This document shows positions 25,769-33,900 of a DNA stretch of 50,167 nucleotides, piece after piece. The position numbers and the translations under genes were made by a program. The stretch spans positions 1-50,167 of the forward strand of contig JAKPPV010000029.1 in NCBI GenBank assembly GCA_029547145.1, written 5' to 3'. Each line of letters starts with the position of its first letter. The stretch's first letter is position 1. The stretch is from Methanobacteriota archaeon. Its GTDB lineage: Archaea; Halobacteriota; Methanomicrobia; Methanomicrobiales; Methanospirillaceae. The notes below the pieces were generated by a model. The model was given only the letters and a program-made list of their open reading frames with translations, was not told the origin of the DNA and ran no database searches.

Positions 25769-26497
25769 ATGCTCGAGACGAACGGGGTAACCAAGCGGTT
25801 CGGGGGGCTCGTCGCGCTCCAGGACGTCGACCTCGAGGTCCGGGAGGGCGAGATCCTGGGCCTGGTCGGCCCGAACGGTGCGGGGAAGACGACGCTCTTG
25901 AACGTGATCGCCGGCCTCTACCGGCCCGATCGCGGGACCGTCCGGTTCATGGGCGAGGACGTGACGCGGCTGGGTCTCGACCGGCTCTGCCGGCTCGGCG
26001 TCGCGAAGACCTTCCAGCACCCCCAGTCGTTTCCCGGCATGACCGCGATCGAGGCCGTCATGGTCGGGGCCTGCTTCGGCAACCACCACACCCCGTCGCG
26101 TGCGGAGGCACGCTCCGAGGCCCAAGAGCAGCTCGCCTTCGTCGGGTTCCCGGACTCGAAGGCCGACCGGCTCCTCGCGCACCTCAACCTGATGGAGCTC
26201 AAGCGGGTCCAGCTCGCCCGCGCCCTCGCCTGCCGGCCCCGCCTCCTCCTCCTGGACGAGCTGACCACCGGGCTGAACCCCGCCGAGTCGAGGGAGGCGA
26301 TCGGTCTGATCCGGAAGATCCGCGACCAGGGGACGACGGTCCTTTTGATCGAGCACGTCCTCCGGGTGATCACCGGGGTCTCCGACCGGGTCGTCGTCCT
26401 GGACAAGGGTGAGAAGATCGCGGACGGCGCACCCTCCGACGTGCTCGCCTCCCCGCGGGTGATCGAGTCGTACCTGGGCCGGGCCACCGCCTCCTGA
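25769..26497 (+). CDS. livG: Branched-chain amino acid type ABC transporter ATPase (LivG)
   Basis: A 242-residue ATP-binding subunit from the ATG at 25769, preceded by GGGTGA at good spacing; an in-frame ATG at 25742 is the longer alternative. Walker A is GPNGAGKTT near residue 37. The signature region LNLMELKRVQLARALA departs from LSGGQ but is a common LivG form. Walker B is LLLLDELTTGLNP, followed by the H-loop IEHVLRVI. It pairs with LivF ten bases downstream and with the LivHM permeases encoded convergently. With two LivK-type binding proteins this makes a complete HAAT-family importer. Substrates of methanogen liv systems may be amino acids, amides or urea-like compounds. Confidence 0.9.
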   Translation: MLETNGVTKRFGGLVALQDVDLEVREGEILGLVGPNGAGKTTLLNVIAGLYRPDRGTVRFMGEDVTRLGLDRLCRLGVAKTFQHPQSFPGMTAIEAVMVGACFGNHHTPSRAEARSEAQEQLAFVGFPDSKADRLLAHLNLMELKRVQLARALACRPRLLLLDELTTGLNPAESREAIGLIRKIRDQGTTVLLIEHVLRVITGVSDRVVVLDKGEKIADGAPSDVLASPRVIESYLGRATAS

Positions 26498-26507
26498 GGT
26501 CGTCCGC

Positions 26508-27200
26508 GTGCTCGAGATCGACTCGCTCGACGTCTTCCACGGCCGTCTCCAGGTCCTCTGGGACCTCTCGCTCCGCGTCGAGCGCGGCGAGATCGTGACG
26601 GTGATCGGCCCGAACGGGGCCGGCAAGACCACGCTCGTCGAGACCGTGATGGGCCTGAACCGTCCCGTTCGCGGCTCCATCCGGTTCGAGGGCGAGGAGA
26701 TCGGCGGGCTCTCGCCGAACGCCGTCGTCTCCCGGGGTATCTCGATCGTCGCCGAGAAGCGGGAGCTCTTCCCCCGCATGACCGTCCGGGAGAACCTGAT
26801 GCTCGGTGCCTACGTCCGCGAACAGCCCCCGGACCTCTCCGCGCTCTTCGACCTCTTCCCGGTCCTCGCCGAACGGCAGGACCAGCTCGCCGGCACGATG
26901 AGCGGGGGAGAGCAGCAGATGCTCGCGATCGCGCGGGCGCTCGCCGCCGGCCCGCGCCTGCTGATCCTGGACGAGCCCTCCCTCGGTCTCTCGCCCCTCT
27001 TCGTCTCGAACGTCCTGGAGTCGATCGCCGCCCTGAACCGTGACGGTCTCACGATCCTCCTCCTCGAGCAGAACGTCCTCTCCGCCCTTGAGGTCTCGGA
27101 CCGGGCCTACGTCCTGGAGAACGGCCGGGTGGCGATGGAGGGGCCCTCGGAGGCCCTCCTCCACGACCCCCGGGTCCAGGCCTCGTACCTCGGGGTCTGA
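26508..27200 (+). CDS. livF: Branched-chain amino acid type ABC transporter ATPase (LivF)
   Basis: A 230-residue second ATP-binding subunit starting at GTG (26508) with the sequence MLEIDSLDVFHGRLQVLWDL. Walker A is GPNGAGKTTLVE, the signature MSGGEQQMLAIARALA, Walker B LLILDEPSLGLSP. It lies 10 bases after livG, so they are co-transcribed. The stop is 13 bases from the stop of livM on the other strand, so the transporter is encoded by two converging transcription units instead of the usual single operon. Full length, all ATPase motifs intact. Confidence 0.9.
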   Translation: MLEIDSLDVFHGRLQVLWDLSLRVERGEIVTVIGPNGAGKTTLVETVMGLNRPVRGSIRFEGEEIGGLSPNAVVSRGISIVAEKRELFPRMTVRENLMLGAYVREQPPDLSALFDLFPVLAERQDQLAGTMSGGEQQMLAIARALAAGPRLLILDEPSLGLSPLFVSNVLESIAALNRDGLTILLLEQNVLSALEVSDRAYVLENGRVAMEGPSEALLHDPRVQASYLGV

Positions 27201-27213
27201 TCCAGCCCCCGTC

Positions 27214-28179
27214 TCACCTGTCCGCTCCCTCTCTCCCGCGCCGCCACTCGCGGAGGCGGCGGGGCAGGGAGACGAGCCCGTTGGGGAGGAAGATCACGAC
27301 CAGGACCAGGAGCAGGCCGATCACGACGAAGCGGGCGTAGGTGAGCTCGAGCCCCCGGAGCCCCTCCCACAGGAGCGTGACCGCGAGCGTGCCGACGATC
27401 GGTCCGGCGAGCGTCCCGAGCCCCCCGCTGATCGAGTAGATGATCGGCCAGAACGAGATGTCGGTCCCGAAGACCTCGGGGGTGATGTACCCGAACTGGT
27501 GGACCTCCAGGGCGCCGGCGATGCCGGCGATGCAGGCGCTCACGCAGAAGGCGAGGAGCTTGTACCGGACGGGGTCGATCCCGGACGCCTGCGCCTCCAC
27601 CTCGTTCTCCCGGATCGCGGCGAACGCGAGCCCGATCCTCCCCGCGAGCAGGTGGCGGAGGGCGAGCAGGACGAGCAAAAGGACGGCCAGGATCAGGTAG
27701 TACTGGACCCAGGGGGCGAACGGGACCGACGACGGCACGAGCGGGGGGGCGGAGGTGCCGTCCCATCCCCCGGAGATCCCCGCGAACTGGCTGACCATCA
27801 GGGTCTGGATGATGATCGCGAACCCGAACGTGACCATCGCGAGGAACCACTCGCGGAGGCGGACGCAGGTAAGGCCGATCAGCAGGCCGATCCCGGTGGC
27901 GAAGAGCCCGCCGAGGAGGACCGTCAGGACCGGGGGCAGGCCGAAGCGGGAGGCGGTGAGGGCCGAGGCATACGCCCCCAGCCCGAAGAAGGCCGCGTGC
28001 CCGAGCGACCCCTGGCCGGAGGCGGCGAGGAAGTTCCAGGCGGACGCGTAGATCATGAAGACGACCGCGATCGTCGCCGTCGTCAGGACGTAGAGGCTCC
28101 CCGAGGAGAGGGGCGGTACGAGCAGCGCGAGCGCGAGGGCGGCCCACGGGAGGTACCGGGTGGTCCGTTCGGCGTCCAC
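27214..28179 (-). CDS. livM: Branched-chain amino acid type ABC permease (LivM)
   Basis: A 321-residue membrane protein starting at GTG (28179), one base after the livH stop codon. About eight to nine hydrophobic segments are visible. The LivM hallmarks are SLGHAAFFGLGAYASAL in the N-terminal half and the ISGGLGTLAGPIVGTL cytoplasmic loop (EAA-like, contacting the ATPase) in the C-terminal half. AAIRENEVEAQASGIDPVRY is another conserved loop of the family. It forms the heteromeric pore with LivH. The C-terminus is basic (LPRRLREWRRGR), as expected for a cytoplasmic tail. Confidence 0.9.
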   Translation of the reverse strand: MDAERTTRYLPWAALALALLVPPLSSGSLYVLTTATIAVVFMIYASAWNFLAASGQGSLGHAAFFGLGAYASALTASRFGLPPVLTVLLGGLFATGIGLLIGLTCVRLREWFLAMVTFGFAIIIQTLMVSQFAGISGGWDGTSAPPLVPSSVPFAPWVQYYLILAVLLLVLLALRHLLAGRIGLAFAAIRENEVEAQASGIDPVRYKLLAFCVSACIAGIAGALEVHQFGYITPEVFGTDISFWPIIYSISGGLGTLAGPIVGTLAVTLLWEGLRGLELTYARFVVIGLLLVLVVIFLPNGLVSLPRRLREWRRGREGADR

Positions 28180-28180
28180 G

Positions 28181-29062
28181 CTACTCCCCCCGCTCGCCGA
28201 AGAGGCCGGTCGGCCGGATCACCAGCACCACGATCAGGAGCACGAACGAGATCGCGTCCTTCCAGGCACCCCCGAGCGTGTAGGTCGCCGTGCTCTCGGC
28301 CAGCCCGTAGAAGAGTCCGCCGAGGATCGCCCCGGGGATCGACCCGAGGCCCCCCAGGATCACGATCGCGAACGCCTTGATCGCCGGCACCGAGCCCATG
28401 TACGGGTCGAAGACCTGCCCGCTCACCGCCCAGAGGGTGCCGGCGGCGCCGGCGAGCGCGGCGCCGAGGCCGAACGCCAGCATGTCCATCCGCTCGACGT
28501 CGATCCCGGAGAGCATCGCCGCCTTCCGGTTCTGGCTCGTCGCCCGGAGCGCGAGCCCCAGGCGGGTCCGCCGGAGGAGGAGCTGGAGGCCGACCAGGAT
28601 CGCCACGGTCACCCCGATGATGATCAGGTAGTCGAGGGGGAGGCGGAAGTCCGCGATCGGGATCGAGACCGCCTCGAACGGCGACCGGAGCGACTGGTAG
28701 TCGTCGCCCCAGAGGAGGGCCGCGCCGTTCTGGAAGAGGTAGATCAGCCCGATCGAGAGGAAGATCTCGTTCAGCTTGTGCGCACCGAGGACGGGCCGGA
28801 AGGCGAGCCGTTCGACCGCCACCCCGAGTCCGAGGAGGACGGGTACGGTCGCGACGAGGAGCAGGTACGGGTTCACGCCGGTCAGGACGAAGAGCGACCA
28901 GGTGACGTACGCCCCGATCATCAACAGCTCGCCGTGGGCGAAGTTGACGGTCTTCATCACCCCGAAGATCAGGTTCACGCCGGTCGCGAGCAGGATGTAG
29001 ATGCACCCGGCATAGAGCCCCCAGAAGAGGATCTGCAGCAGGGTACCCGGGTCAAGCGCCAT
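28181..29062 (-). CDS. livH: Branched-chain amino acid type ABC permease (LivH)
   Basis: A 293-residue permease with about eight transmembrane segments. Typical LivH signatures: LFGVMKTVNFAHGELLMIGA near the N-terminus, LRATSQNRKAAMLSGIDVER in the central loop, and VILGGLGSIPGAILGGLFYG near the C-terminus. The ATG at 29062 lies 20 bases after the stop of the first binding-protein gene, and its stop almost abuts livM. It is part of the minus-strand unit livK-livK-livH-livM. Confidence 0.9.
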   Translation of the reverse strand: MALDPGTLLQILFWGLYAGCIYILLATGVNLIFGVMKTVNFAHGELLMIGAYVTWSLFVLTGVNPYLLLVATVPVLLGLGVAVERLAFRPVLGAHKLNEIFLSIGLIYLFQNGAALLWGDDYQSLRSPFEAVSIPIADFRLPLDYLIIIGVTVAILVGLQLLLRRTRLGLALRATSQNRKAAMLSGIDVERMDMLAFGLGAALAGAAGTLWAVSGQVFDPYMGSVPAIKAFAIVILGGLGSIPGAILGGLFYGLAESTATYTLGGAWKDAISFVLLIVVLVIRPTGLFGERGE

Positions 29063-29081
29063 GGAAAAAGAGGGTGGGAGT

Positions 29082-30404
29082 TCAGCCGCTCCCCGGGCGG
29101 TACCAGGCGGGGAGCGCGAAGGGTGTCTCCATCAGTGCGTCCGGCCAGACGATGACGGGCCGGAGCTCCTGGCGCCCCGCGTCCCAGCGGAGCTGCTCCA
29201 TGTAGAGGTTCGACCGGCTCTCGCGGAACGGGTTCGCGAACGAGATGACGCCGCCCTCCATCGACTCCACGATCTCCGGGACGGCGATCGTCGAGAGCGC
29301 CGCGACGAGGTCGGCCCGGGCGGTCGAGCCCGCCTTCTCCGCCGCCGCTGCCGCGACGTAGACGCCCTCGTAGGTGGAGGCGCCCATCATCCCCGGGAAC
29401 CCGCCGAACCGGGCCGAGTAGTCGTTCCGGTACGCGGTCACCCGACCGGCGATCGGCCCCTTCGGGACGGCGTAGGGGGAGAACCGGCTCTCGATGATCG
29501 AGTGGTCGCCGTACTGGCCGAGCCCCTTGTAGTAGTCGGGGTCATCGTTGCACTCCACCGCGAGGAAGATGGTGTCGAGTCCGACGTCGCGCCGGGCCTG
29601 GGTCATCATCGGGACCTGCTCGTTCAGGAACGCGGCCGGGTAGATCACGTCGGGCTCCTTCGCCTTCACCGAGGTGAGGATCGTCCGGAAGTCGGTCTCG
29701 CCCATCCTGAAGGACTCGCCTGCCACGATCTGGATCGGGAGGTGCCGCCGGCTGATCGTCTCGTTCACCGCCGAGAGGACCCCCTTGCCGTACGGGCTGT
29801 CCTGGTAGATCACGGCGAGGCGGAGCGGGCGGTCCGCGGAGAACCCGAACTTCTCGTTGATCGCGGGCCGCACCGTCTCCGCGACGAAGAGGGTGGTCTT
29901 CTCGCCGTAGTCGTCGGTGGTCGGGCAGTGGTGGAAGATCATCGAGGTGTTGATGTCGGTCCGCCGGGTGATCGTCGGGCTCGATGCCCCGGTGACGATG
30001 TAGGGGACCCCGTTCTCCGCCACGATCGACTGGTGCGCCGTGACGACGGCGGACGAGAACCCGCCGACCAGGATGTCGACCCGGTCGTCGGTGATCATCC
30101 GGGTGACCGCCTTCTGCCCGCCCTCGCGGGTCGACTCGTCGTCACCCTGGACGAGCCGGATCGTCACGTTCTTCCCCAGGCTCCTGATGAAGACCCCGCC
30201 CTTCGCGTTGATCTCGTCCGCGGCGAGCTGGGCCGACTGCCACATGTCCTTGCCGGTGGTCGAGGCGGGCCCCGTCATCGAGGCGACCACCCCGATCGTC
30301 AGGTTCGCCGGCACCTCCGGCGCTGCCGGTCCCGTGCTGCAGCCGGCGACGAGGAGGGCTGCGAGCAGGCACCCGGTGATCAGGATCAGACTTGTCTTTC
30401 TCAT
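29082..30404 (-). CDS. livK: Liv-type substrate-binding lipoprotein 1
   Basis: A 440-residue binding protein. MRKTSLILITGCLLAALLVAGC is a lipoprotein signal with the lipobox LVAGC; mature protein starts at that Cys. ANLTIGVVASMTGPASTTGK is the standard first strand of type I periplasmic binding proteins (Peripla_BP_6), and the body keeps two-lobe features throughout. The start at 30404 is fixed by GGGAG before the ATG and by the signal peptide; the frame is open 24 codons further upstream without a signal. It is nearly identical over long stretches to the next gene, including the WYRPGSG C-terminus, so the pair is a recent tandem duplication. Confidence 0.9.
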   Translation of the reverse strand: MRKTSLILITGCLLAALLVAGCSTGPAAPEVPANLTIGVVASMTGPASTTGKDMWQSAQLAADEINAKGGVFIRSLGKNVTIRLVQGDDESTREGGQKAVTRMITDDRVDILVGGFSSAVVTAHQSIVAENGVPYIVTGASSPTITRRTDINTSMIFHHCPTTDDYGEKTTLFVAETVRPAINEKFGFSADRPLRLAVIYQDSPYGKGVLSAVNETISRRHLPIQIVAGESFRMGETDFRTILTSVKAKEPDVIYPAAFLNEQVPMMTQARRDVGLDTIFLAVECNDDPDYYKGLGQYGDHSIIESRFSPYAVPKGPIAGRVTAYRNDYSARFGGFPGMMGASTYEGVYVAAAAAEKAGSTARADLVAALSTIAVPEIVESMEGGVISFANPFRESRSNLYMEQLRWDAGRQELRPVIVWPDALMETPFALPAWYRPGSG

Positions 30405-30480
30405 CTCATCTCTCCCGGGAGGGCGACCGGCCCGCGAGCCGGCGCCCTCGTCCTGTGGTCGACGTCCGTCACGCACCCCT

Positions 30481-31800
30481 TCAGCCGCTCCCGGGGCGGT
30501 ACCAGTCGGGGATCTCGAAATCGGCCTCCTTCAGCTCGTCCGGCCAGATGATCTTCGGGCGAAGAAGCTGCGTGGCGGGGTCCCACCGCAGCTGCTCCAT
30601 GAAGAGGTTGAACTGGCTCTCCCGGAACGGGTTCGCGAAGGAGATGACGCCTCTCTCCATCGACTCCACCATCTCCGGGACCTCGATCGAGCCGATCGCG
30701 GCGACGAGCGCGGGGCGGTCCAGGGTGCCCGCCTTCTCCGCGGCCGCTGCGGCGACGTAGACCCCCTCGTAGGTGGCCGCTCCCATCATACCGGGGGAGG
30801 CGCCGAACCGGGCCGTGTAGTCACTCCGGTACCTCTCGACGTTCCCGCTGATCGGTCCTCTTGGGGTCGCGTAGGCCGAGAAGCGGCTCTCGATGATCGA
30901 GTAGTCGCCGTACTGGCCGAGCCCCTTGTAGTAGTCGGGGTCGTCCACGCACTCCACCGCGAGGAAGATGGTGTCGAGTCCGACGTCTCGCCGGGCCTGG
31001 GTGAGCATCGGTACCTCCTCGTTCAGGAAGGCGATCGGGTAGACCGCGTCGGGCCCCTTCGCCTTCACCGAGGTGAGGATCGTGCGGAAGTCGGTCTCGC
31101 CCATCTTGAAGGTCTCGTTGGCGACCACCTGGACCTTGAGGCCCTTCGCGGCGATCGTGCTCTCGATCGCGGAGAGGGCGCCCTTGCCGAACGGGCTGTC
31201 CTGGTAGACCACGGCGAGGCGGAGCGGGCGGTCGGCCGGGAACCCGAATTTGCTGTTGATCGCGGGGCGCATCACCTCGTCGATGAAGATCGTCGTCTTC
31301 GATGCCGACGCGTCGGTGATCGGCGCGTGGTGGAACATCATGCTCGTGTTCACGTCCGTCCGGTGCGTCACGGTCGAGCTGGACGCGCCGGTGATGATGT
31401 ACGGCACCCCGTGCTCGGCGACGATCGACTGGTGCGCCGTGACGACGGCGGACGAGAACCCGCCGACCAGGATGTCGACCCGGTCATCGGTGATCATCTT
31501 GGTGACCGCCTTCTGCCCGCCCTCGCGGGTCGACTCGTCGTCTCCCTGGACGAGCTGGATCGTCACGTTCTTCCCGAGGCTCTTGATGAAGACCCCGCCC
31601 TTCGCGTTGATCTCGTCCGCGGCGAGCTGGGCCGACTGCCAGACGTCCTTGCCGGTGGTCGAGGCGGGCCCCGTCATCGAGGCGACCACCCCGATCTTGA
31701 GGGTGGCCGGCGTCCCGGACTGGGTCTGGCACCCGGCGGAGAGGAGGGCCGCGAGGAGGATCATGGTAATGATGAGGATTCCTGCTGGTCTCATGTGCAT
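30481..31800 (-). CDS. livK: Liv-type substrate-binding lipoprotein 2
   Basis: A 439-residue paralog of the preceding gene. The signal ILIITMILLAALLSAGC has the lipobox LSAGC, followed by a Gln/Ser/Thr linker and TLKIGVVASMTGPASTTGK. ATG codons at 31800 and 31794 are both possible. Differences from copy 1 cluster in the mid-regions that would line the ligand cleft (for example VTHRTDVNTSMMFHHAPITD against ITRRTDINTSMIFHHCPTTD), so the two proteins may bind different ligands while sharing one permease. It is the first gene of the minus-strand unit. An inverted repeat lies 12-31 bases upstream of the start. Confidence 0.9.
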   Translation of the reverse strand: MHMRPAGILIITMILLAALLSAGCQTQSGTPATLKIGVVASMTGPASTTGKDVWQSAQLAADEINAKGGVFIKSLGKNVTIQLVQGDDESTREGGQKAVTKMITDDRVDILVGGFSSAVVTAHQSIVAEHGVPYIITGASSSTVTHRTDVNTSMMFHHAPITDASASKTTIFIDEVMRPAINSKFGFPADRPLRLAVVYQDSPFGKGALSAIESTIAAKGLKVQVVANETFKMGETDFRTILTSVKAKGPDAVYPIAFLNEEVPMLTQARRDVGLDTIFLAVECVDDPDYYKGLGQYGDYSIIESRFSAYATPRGPISGNVERYRSDYTARFGASPGMMGAATYEGVYVAAAAAEKAGTLDRPALVAAIGSIEVPEMVESMERGVISFANPFRESQFNLFMEQLRWDPATQLLRPKIIWPDELKEADFEIPDWYRPGSG

Positions 31801-31811
31801 CGCTCAGGTTA

Positions 31812-31831
31812 TGCTATGCTTTAACATAGCA
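31812..31831. promoter_or_regulatory. Inverted repeat in the livK promoter
   Basis: TGCTATG, six bases, then CATAGCA: a perfect 7-base inverted repeat ending 12 bases before the first ATG of the binding-protein unit. The central CTTTAA (TTAAAG on the coding strand) may belong to the TATA box. It is a candidate repressor site. Confidence 0.45.
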
Positions 31832-31966
31832 CGGTCCGCTGATAAACCTTCGCAGCTGGCATTGCAGACCGGGCCCGCCGTCGAACGGTTCCGAAGGAAA
31901 TGGAGGGCGGACCGTACGGTCGGCCCGGCAGAAGGAGCGGACCGGACGAACCCGGTCAGGTGGAAC

Positions 31967-32161
31967 TCATGCCTCGTACGCGACGAGTATCGCCCCGGTC
32001 TCCCGCTCCATCGCCCGAATCCGGGCAAGTTCGGCATCCGTCAGCTTCTTGAAGGGCGGAACCTTCTCGTAGGCGACCAGGATCACCCCCAGCCTCTCTT
32101 CGAGCTCCTGGATCTCGTCGATCGCCGTGTCGTCGAGTCGTGCGGGTCGTTCGCATGTCAT
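31967..32161 (-). CDS. Small protein with an internal repeat
   Basis: A 64-residue protein from the ATG at 32161, preceded by GAGGTG at good spacing, which favours this start over a longer frame to 32200. Two halves end in nearly the same motif: RLGVILVAYEK and ETGAILVAYEA, each after a charged helix (IDEIQELEE and AELARIRAME). The repeat suggests a small helix-strand duplication. No family recognised. It lies alone between the liv unit and the cobalt transporter, upstream of neither in an obvious operon. Confidence 0.6.
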   Translation of the reverse strand: MTCERPARLDDTAIDEIQELEERLGVILVAYEKVPPFKKLTDAELARIRAMERETGAILVAYEA

Positions 32162-32733
32162 GAACGGCACCTCAGGCCCGTCTGGGGTGGTCCTTCGCAA
32201 TCAACCTTTCGGCTCCCCCTCCCGCATCCATGCAGCAGGGCGCGCGGTCCGGCTTCACCGGACACAAGAGCAGGGCGGCACCACGCCGCGCCCCCCCGTT
32301 CTCCCGACGACACGGCACCCCGCCAGGCGTCGTCCCGGCGCGGATCGCACAGGAGACCACGGAAAGGTGGGAGTGCAGACACGTCCGTCCCCCGGACTGC
32401 TCCCGGATCCGGGGGGCGTCACCCGGGGTACACCCCCGGCATCGGTCACGCTCTCCCGAACGGGAAGATCCGGACCTGTTCGGATGAGTACCCGCCCGAT
32501 CCACGGACACCTCCATGACTTCCGGATGGAGAACGATGACCATGCCGGTCGCGGGACGGGGACGATCCTGCCCGATCGCATTCCCCCACCCGCGCCGGAC
32601 CGGTGCCTCGAACGGTCCGGGCGGGATGAGGGGTCCGTACCCGGTACGCTCAACCCGGCCCGGCGGAGACGAGCGGCGGAACGGGGGATGGTCCCCTTCG
32701 CCCGGGCGGGTGCCGGCGCCCCCGGGCGGTGTC
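32162..32733. other. GC-rich intergenic region without convincing genes
   Basis: About 570 bases. Open frames on both strands are long only because stop codons are rare at this GC content; their translations are Arg/Gly/Pro-rich without recognisable patterns. No RNA gene recognised. It may include 3' sequence of the cobalt operon, which ends at 32734. Confidence 0.5.
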
Positions 32734-33900
32734 TCAGGGACGGCGGGCGATCTCGACCGGGATTGCGACCCCGCTCTGCCGCGAGTACTCCTCGACCCGC
32801 CCGACGACCCGCGCCACCATCCCCCCGGTGGTCAGGATCGCCGTCTCCTCGCCGAGGAGCGACCGGAGGATGCACTTGTCGACGACCCCGTGGGTGTACT
32901 GGAGGGGGACGCCGAGCTCCGCCGCCCGCTGCTTGGCACGGGTGCCCATGGCGCCGATCCGGGCGGACGGGTGGGCGGCGAGCCAGGCGGCGAGCCCCTC
33001 GTGACCGGTGATGCCGAGGTCGTGGACCGTGATCGTCCCGGGGTGCACCCGCGACGGGTTCTGCGCGAAGGCGTGGTCGATCACCTGGAGCATGTCGAGG
33101 ACCGAGAGGGGGTGCCGCGCCGGCACCGGGAACCCCCGCTCCTTCAGCTCGTGGTAGAGGTCGAGCAGGATCGGGGTGGAGAGGTGGGCCCGGCGCACGA
33201 GCTCACGGTCCCCGAAGGCGACCTCGGGGACGTCCTCCTGCAGGATCCTGCCGCCGACCAGCAGCACGGCGCGGTGGGCCCAGGGGTAGGCGAGCTCGAT
33301 GTCGTGGGTCGAGATGACGATCGTCGTCCCGCGCTCGTTCAGCTCGTCGAGGAGGTCCATCACCTCCTCCGACCCCCGGGGGTCCAGGTTCGCGGTCGGT
33401 TCGTCGAAGACCAGCACGTCGGGGTCCATCGCGAGGACGCCGGCGATCGCCACCTTCTTCTTCTCCCCCCCGGAGAGCTGGTGGATCGTCCGGTGCTCGA
33501 ACCCCTCGAGCCCCACGGACCGGAGCGCCTCGCGGACCGCCCGCTGCACCTCCTCCCCGGAGAGCCCCAGGTTCGCCGGCCCGAACCCCACGTCCTGGTA
33601 GACGGTCGGTGCCACGACCTGCTGGTCGGGGTTCTGGAGGACGAACCCGACGCTCTTCCGGAGCTGCCGGAGGGACCGCCGGTCGTACGCGATCGGGCGG
33701 TCGTCGAAGAGCATGGTCCCCGAGTCCGGCCGGATCATGCCGTTGAACATCATCAACAGGGTGGACTTGCCCGCCCCGTTCGGCCCCACGATCGCGACCT
33801 TCTCCCCGCGGCGGATGTGGAAACTGATCCCGCGGATCACCTCCCCGCCCCCCGGATAGCGGAAAAAGAGGTCCCGTCCCTCCAGGATGATCCGGCTCAC
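32734..33900 (-). CDS. cbiO: Cobalt ECF transporter ATPase CbiO with C-terminal extension
   Basis: A 388-residue protein starting at GTG (33900), whose GTGA overlaps the cbiQ stop. Walker A GPNGAGKST at 39-47, Q-loop VLQNPDQQVVAPTVYQDVGF, signature LSGGEKKKVAIAG and Walker B VLVFDEPTANLDP are canonical for CbiO. The usual CbiO is about 250-280 residues. Here about 110 more residues follow, including DLGITGHEGLAAWLA, ARIGAMGTRAKQRAAELGV, VVDKCILRSLLGEE and TTGGMVARVVGRVEEY. This looks like a separate alpha/beta domain. I do not recognise it; it could sense a corrinoid or metal. Last gene of cbiMNQO. Confidence 0.9.
   Translation of the reverse strand: MSRIILEGRDLFFRYPGGGEVIRGISFHIRRGEKVAIVGPNGAGKSTLLMMFNGMIRPDSGTMLFDDRPIAYDRRSLRQLRKSVGFVLQNPDQQVVAPTVYQDVGFGPANLGLSGEEVQRAVREALRSVGLEGFEHRTIHQLSGGEKKKVAIAGVLAMDPDVLVFDEPTANLDPRGSEEVMDLLDELNERGTTIVISTHDIELAYPWAHRAVLLVGGRILQEDVPEVAFGDRELVRRAHLSTPILLDLYHELKERGFPVPARHPLSVLDMLQVIDHAFAQNPSRVHPGTITVHDLGITGHEGLAAWLAAHPSARIGAMGTRAKQRAAELGVPLQYTHGVVDKCILRSLLGEETAILTTGGMVARVVGRVEEYSRQSGVAIPVEIARRP

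Noticed and set aside
29061-30551. Plus-strand frame of 496 codons opposite the first livK gene
   Set aside because: It is antisense to a gene with clear signal peptide and family motifs. Its translation is Arg/Asp/Val-rich without pattern, an effect of few stop codons at high GC. Many similar long frames in 26-49 kb were left out for the same reason.
32172-32543. Minus-strand 123-codon frame in the gap after the small repeat protein
   Set aside because: Arg/Gly/Cys-rich translation without recognisable pattern. It overlaps the ribosome site region of the small gene.
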